Below, piece after piece: positions 5,085 through 5,774 of a stretch of DNA of 5,774 nt. Each line of letters starts with the position of its first letter. The first letter of the stretch is position 1. This stretch comes from Spirochaetaceae bacterium (lineage in GTDB: Bacteria; Spirochaetota; Spirochaetia; Treponematales; Treponemataceae). Location of the stretch: assembly GCA_017382775.1 (NCBI GenBank), contig JAFNZQ010000190.1, forward strand, positions 1 to 5,774. Direction: 5' to 3'. Position numbers and translations under genes: made by a program. The notes beneath the pieces are model-generated. The model did not search any database. It was not told the origin of the DNA and worked only from the letters and a program-made list of their open reading frames with translations.

Positions 5085-5774
5085 TTAGATTTCTTCGATG
5101 AATTTAATCCAAGGCATGCTTCGCAAATCGTCCAAGGCATAAACGCCCTTTTCACGTTTGGAAATTTCCACGGTACAAGTGGCGGAGGGGCCTTCTCCTT
5201 TAATTTTGCTCTTTGTAAGTTCAAAATCCGAAATTTTGTAATTCCGTGTTCGCATTTCCTGAATAAATTTAGCCACATCCTTGTGGGAATCAAATTCAAT
5301 GTAAAAATAAAAGATTTTTGTGTACCGCGGCAATATTGTATCAATGTAATTCAGAATTAAAAGGGTAAAAAGCACAAAGGCAAAGGCGATTAGGGCACCT
5401 TCGATGAAGCCAATTCCCAAGGCCAGGCCGATACAAGCACAGGCCCACAAACCGGCGGCTGTGGTGAGGCCTCGTACCTGATTCCGCCCTGTAACCATGA
5501 TGGTTCCCACGCCCAAAAAACCGATTCCGCTCACAACCTGGGCACCGATTCGTGAAATTTCCATGGATCCGCCAAAGTTCTGATGAATATATTGTCCCGT
5601 TATCATCGTAAGGGTAGCGCCTATGCAAACCAAAGCATGGGTTTTTATTCCTGCACCACGGCGTTTAACGCCTCGTTCAAATCCAATTCCCACCCCCACC
5701 ACCAAGGCCAAAAACACACGAATGGCAATTTGCGCCGTTCCCCAGCTACCGACAAAATCAACAAACTGTTCCCA
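5085..5774 (-). CDS. MgtC/SapB-family membrane protein (5' end outside window)
   Basis: The minus-strand frame is open from the right edge to a TAA at 5085-5087, giving 229 visible residues. A GTG at 5717 could be read as a start, but it lies inside the first membrane helix and 19 further in-frame codons precede it, so it encodes an internal Val and the true start is beyond the window. Family hallmarks, numbered from the first visible residue: 'GIGFERGVKRRGAGIKTHALV' region (29-49), 'RIGAQVVSGIGFLGVG' (75-90), and 'VRGLTTAAGLWACACIG' (100-116). Hydrophobic helices lie at about 17-31, 45-60, 76-95, 104-121 and 124-145. A soluble C-terminal domain of about 75 residues (155-229) has an ACT-like strand/helix pattern. 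MgtC of Salmonella is a virulence and low-Mg2+ survival factor that inhibits the F1Fo ATPase; many bacteria have non-virulence homologues, so the role here is not assigned. Convergent with the small membrane gene, 5 bases between stops. Confidence 0.93.
   Translation of the reverse strand, partial: WEQFVDFVGSWGTAQIAIRVFLALVVGVGIGFERGVKRRGAGIKTHALVCIGATLTMITGQYIHQNFGGSMEISRIGAQVVSGIGFLGVGTIMVTGRNQVRGLTTAAGLWACACIGLALGIGFIEGALIAFAFVLFTLLILNYIDTILPRYTKIFYFYIEFDSHKDVAKFIQEMRTRNYKISDFELTKSKIKGEGPSATCTVEISKREKGVYALDDLRSMPWIKFIEEI

Noticed and set aside
5085..5717. GTG at 5717 (minus strand) as the start of the MgtC-family gene
   Set aside because: The frame stays open for 19 more codons to the window edge, and starting there would cut into the first transmembrane helix.
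1..5774. Frequent TTTTCC / GGAAAA words across the window as a dispersed regulatory or uptake motif
   Set aside because: They fall in all reading frames but track common Phe-Ser, Gly-Lys and Glu-Asn codon pairs and show no spacing pattern; codon and base composition explain them.

Overview
The window looks like chromosomal DNA from a Gram-negative-type, AT-leaning bacterium, and I lean towards a spirochaete close to Treponema. This is inference. It rests on a compact cluster of exported envelope proteins (lipoprotein, predicted outer-membrane barrel, exported beta-rich protein), a permissive lipobox, a glycerol kinase with a clostridial/spirochaetal-looking 'DAGTTSNR' N-terminus, and the general amino-acid style. 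No rRNA or other phylogenetic marker is present. I put the genus-level guess at about 50%.

Layout, left to right. (1) 1-726 (+): the 3' part of an unrecognised gene whose start lies outside the window. (2) 749-3315 (+): three tightly packed genes, with a 4-base overlap at the first junction and 0 bases between stop and start at the second. They encode a predicted lipoprotein (374 aa), a predicted outer-membrane beta-barrel protein (241 aa) and an exported protein of unknown family (239 aa). A near-consensus sigma70 promoter, TTGACA-17-TAGAAT with an extended -10, sits over the end of gene 1; gene 1's stop codon is inside the -10 box. (3) 3316-3388: a 73-base gap with a second promoter of the same design, TTGACA-17-TAAAAT with an extended -10. 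(4) 3389-4891 (+): full-length glycerol kinase, glpK, translationally coupled by an ATGA overlap to (5) 4888-5079 (+), a 63-residue single-pass membrane protein of unknown function. (6) 5085-5774 (-): an MgtC/SapB-family membrane protein that converges on the previous gene with 5 bases between the two stop codons; its start lies beyond the right edge.

How they may work together. The 749-3315 genes, all apparently exported and co-transcribed, plausibly build or load one envelope structure; the function is unknown and none is recognised by name. GlpK phosphorylates glycerol to glycerol 3-phosphate. No glpF, glpD or GlpR-type gene lies beside it. Its only partner is the small membrane protein, which is the most interesting unexplained item here.

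Both promoters put the predicted transcription start on or next to the Shine-Dalgarno sequence, giving very short leaders of about 9-13 bases. I saw no tRNA, rRNA, CRISPR array, insertion sequence, riboswitch or attachment site. No gene-free stretch exceeds 300 bases.
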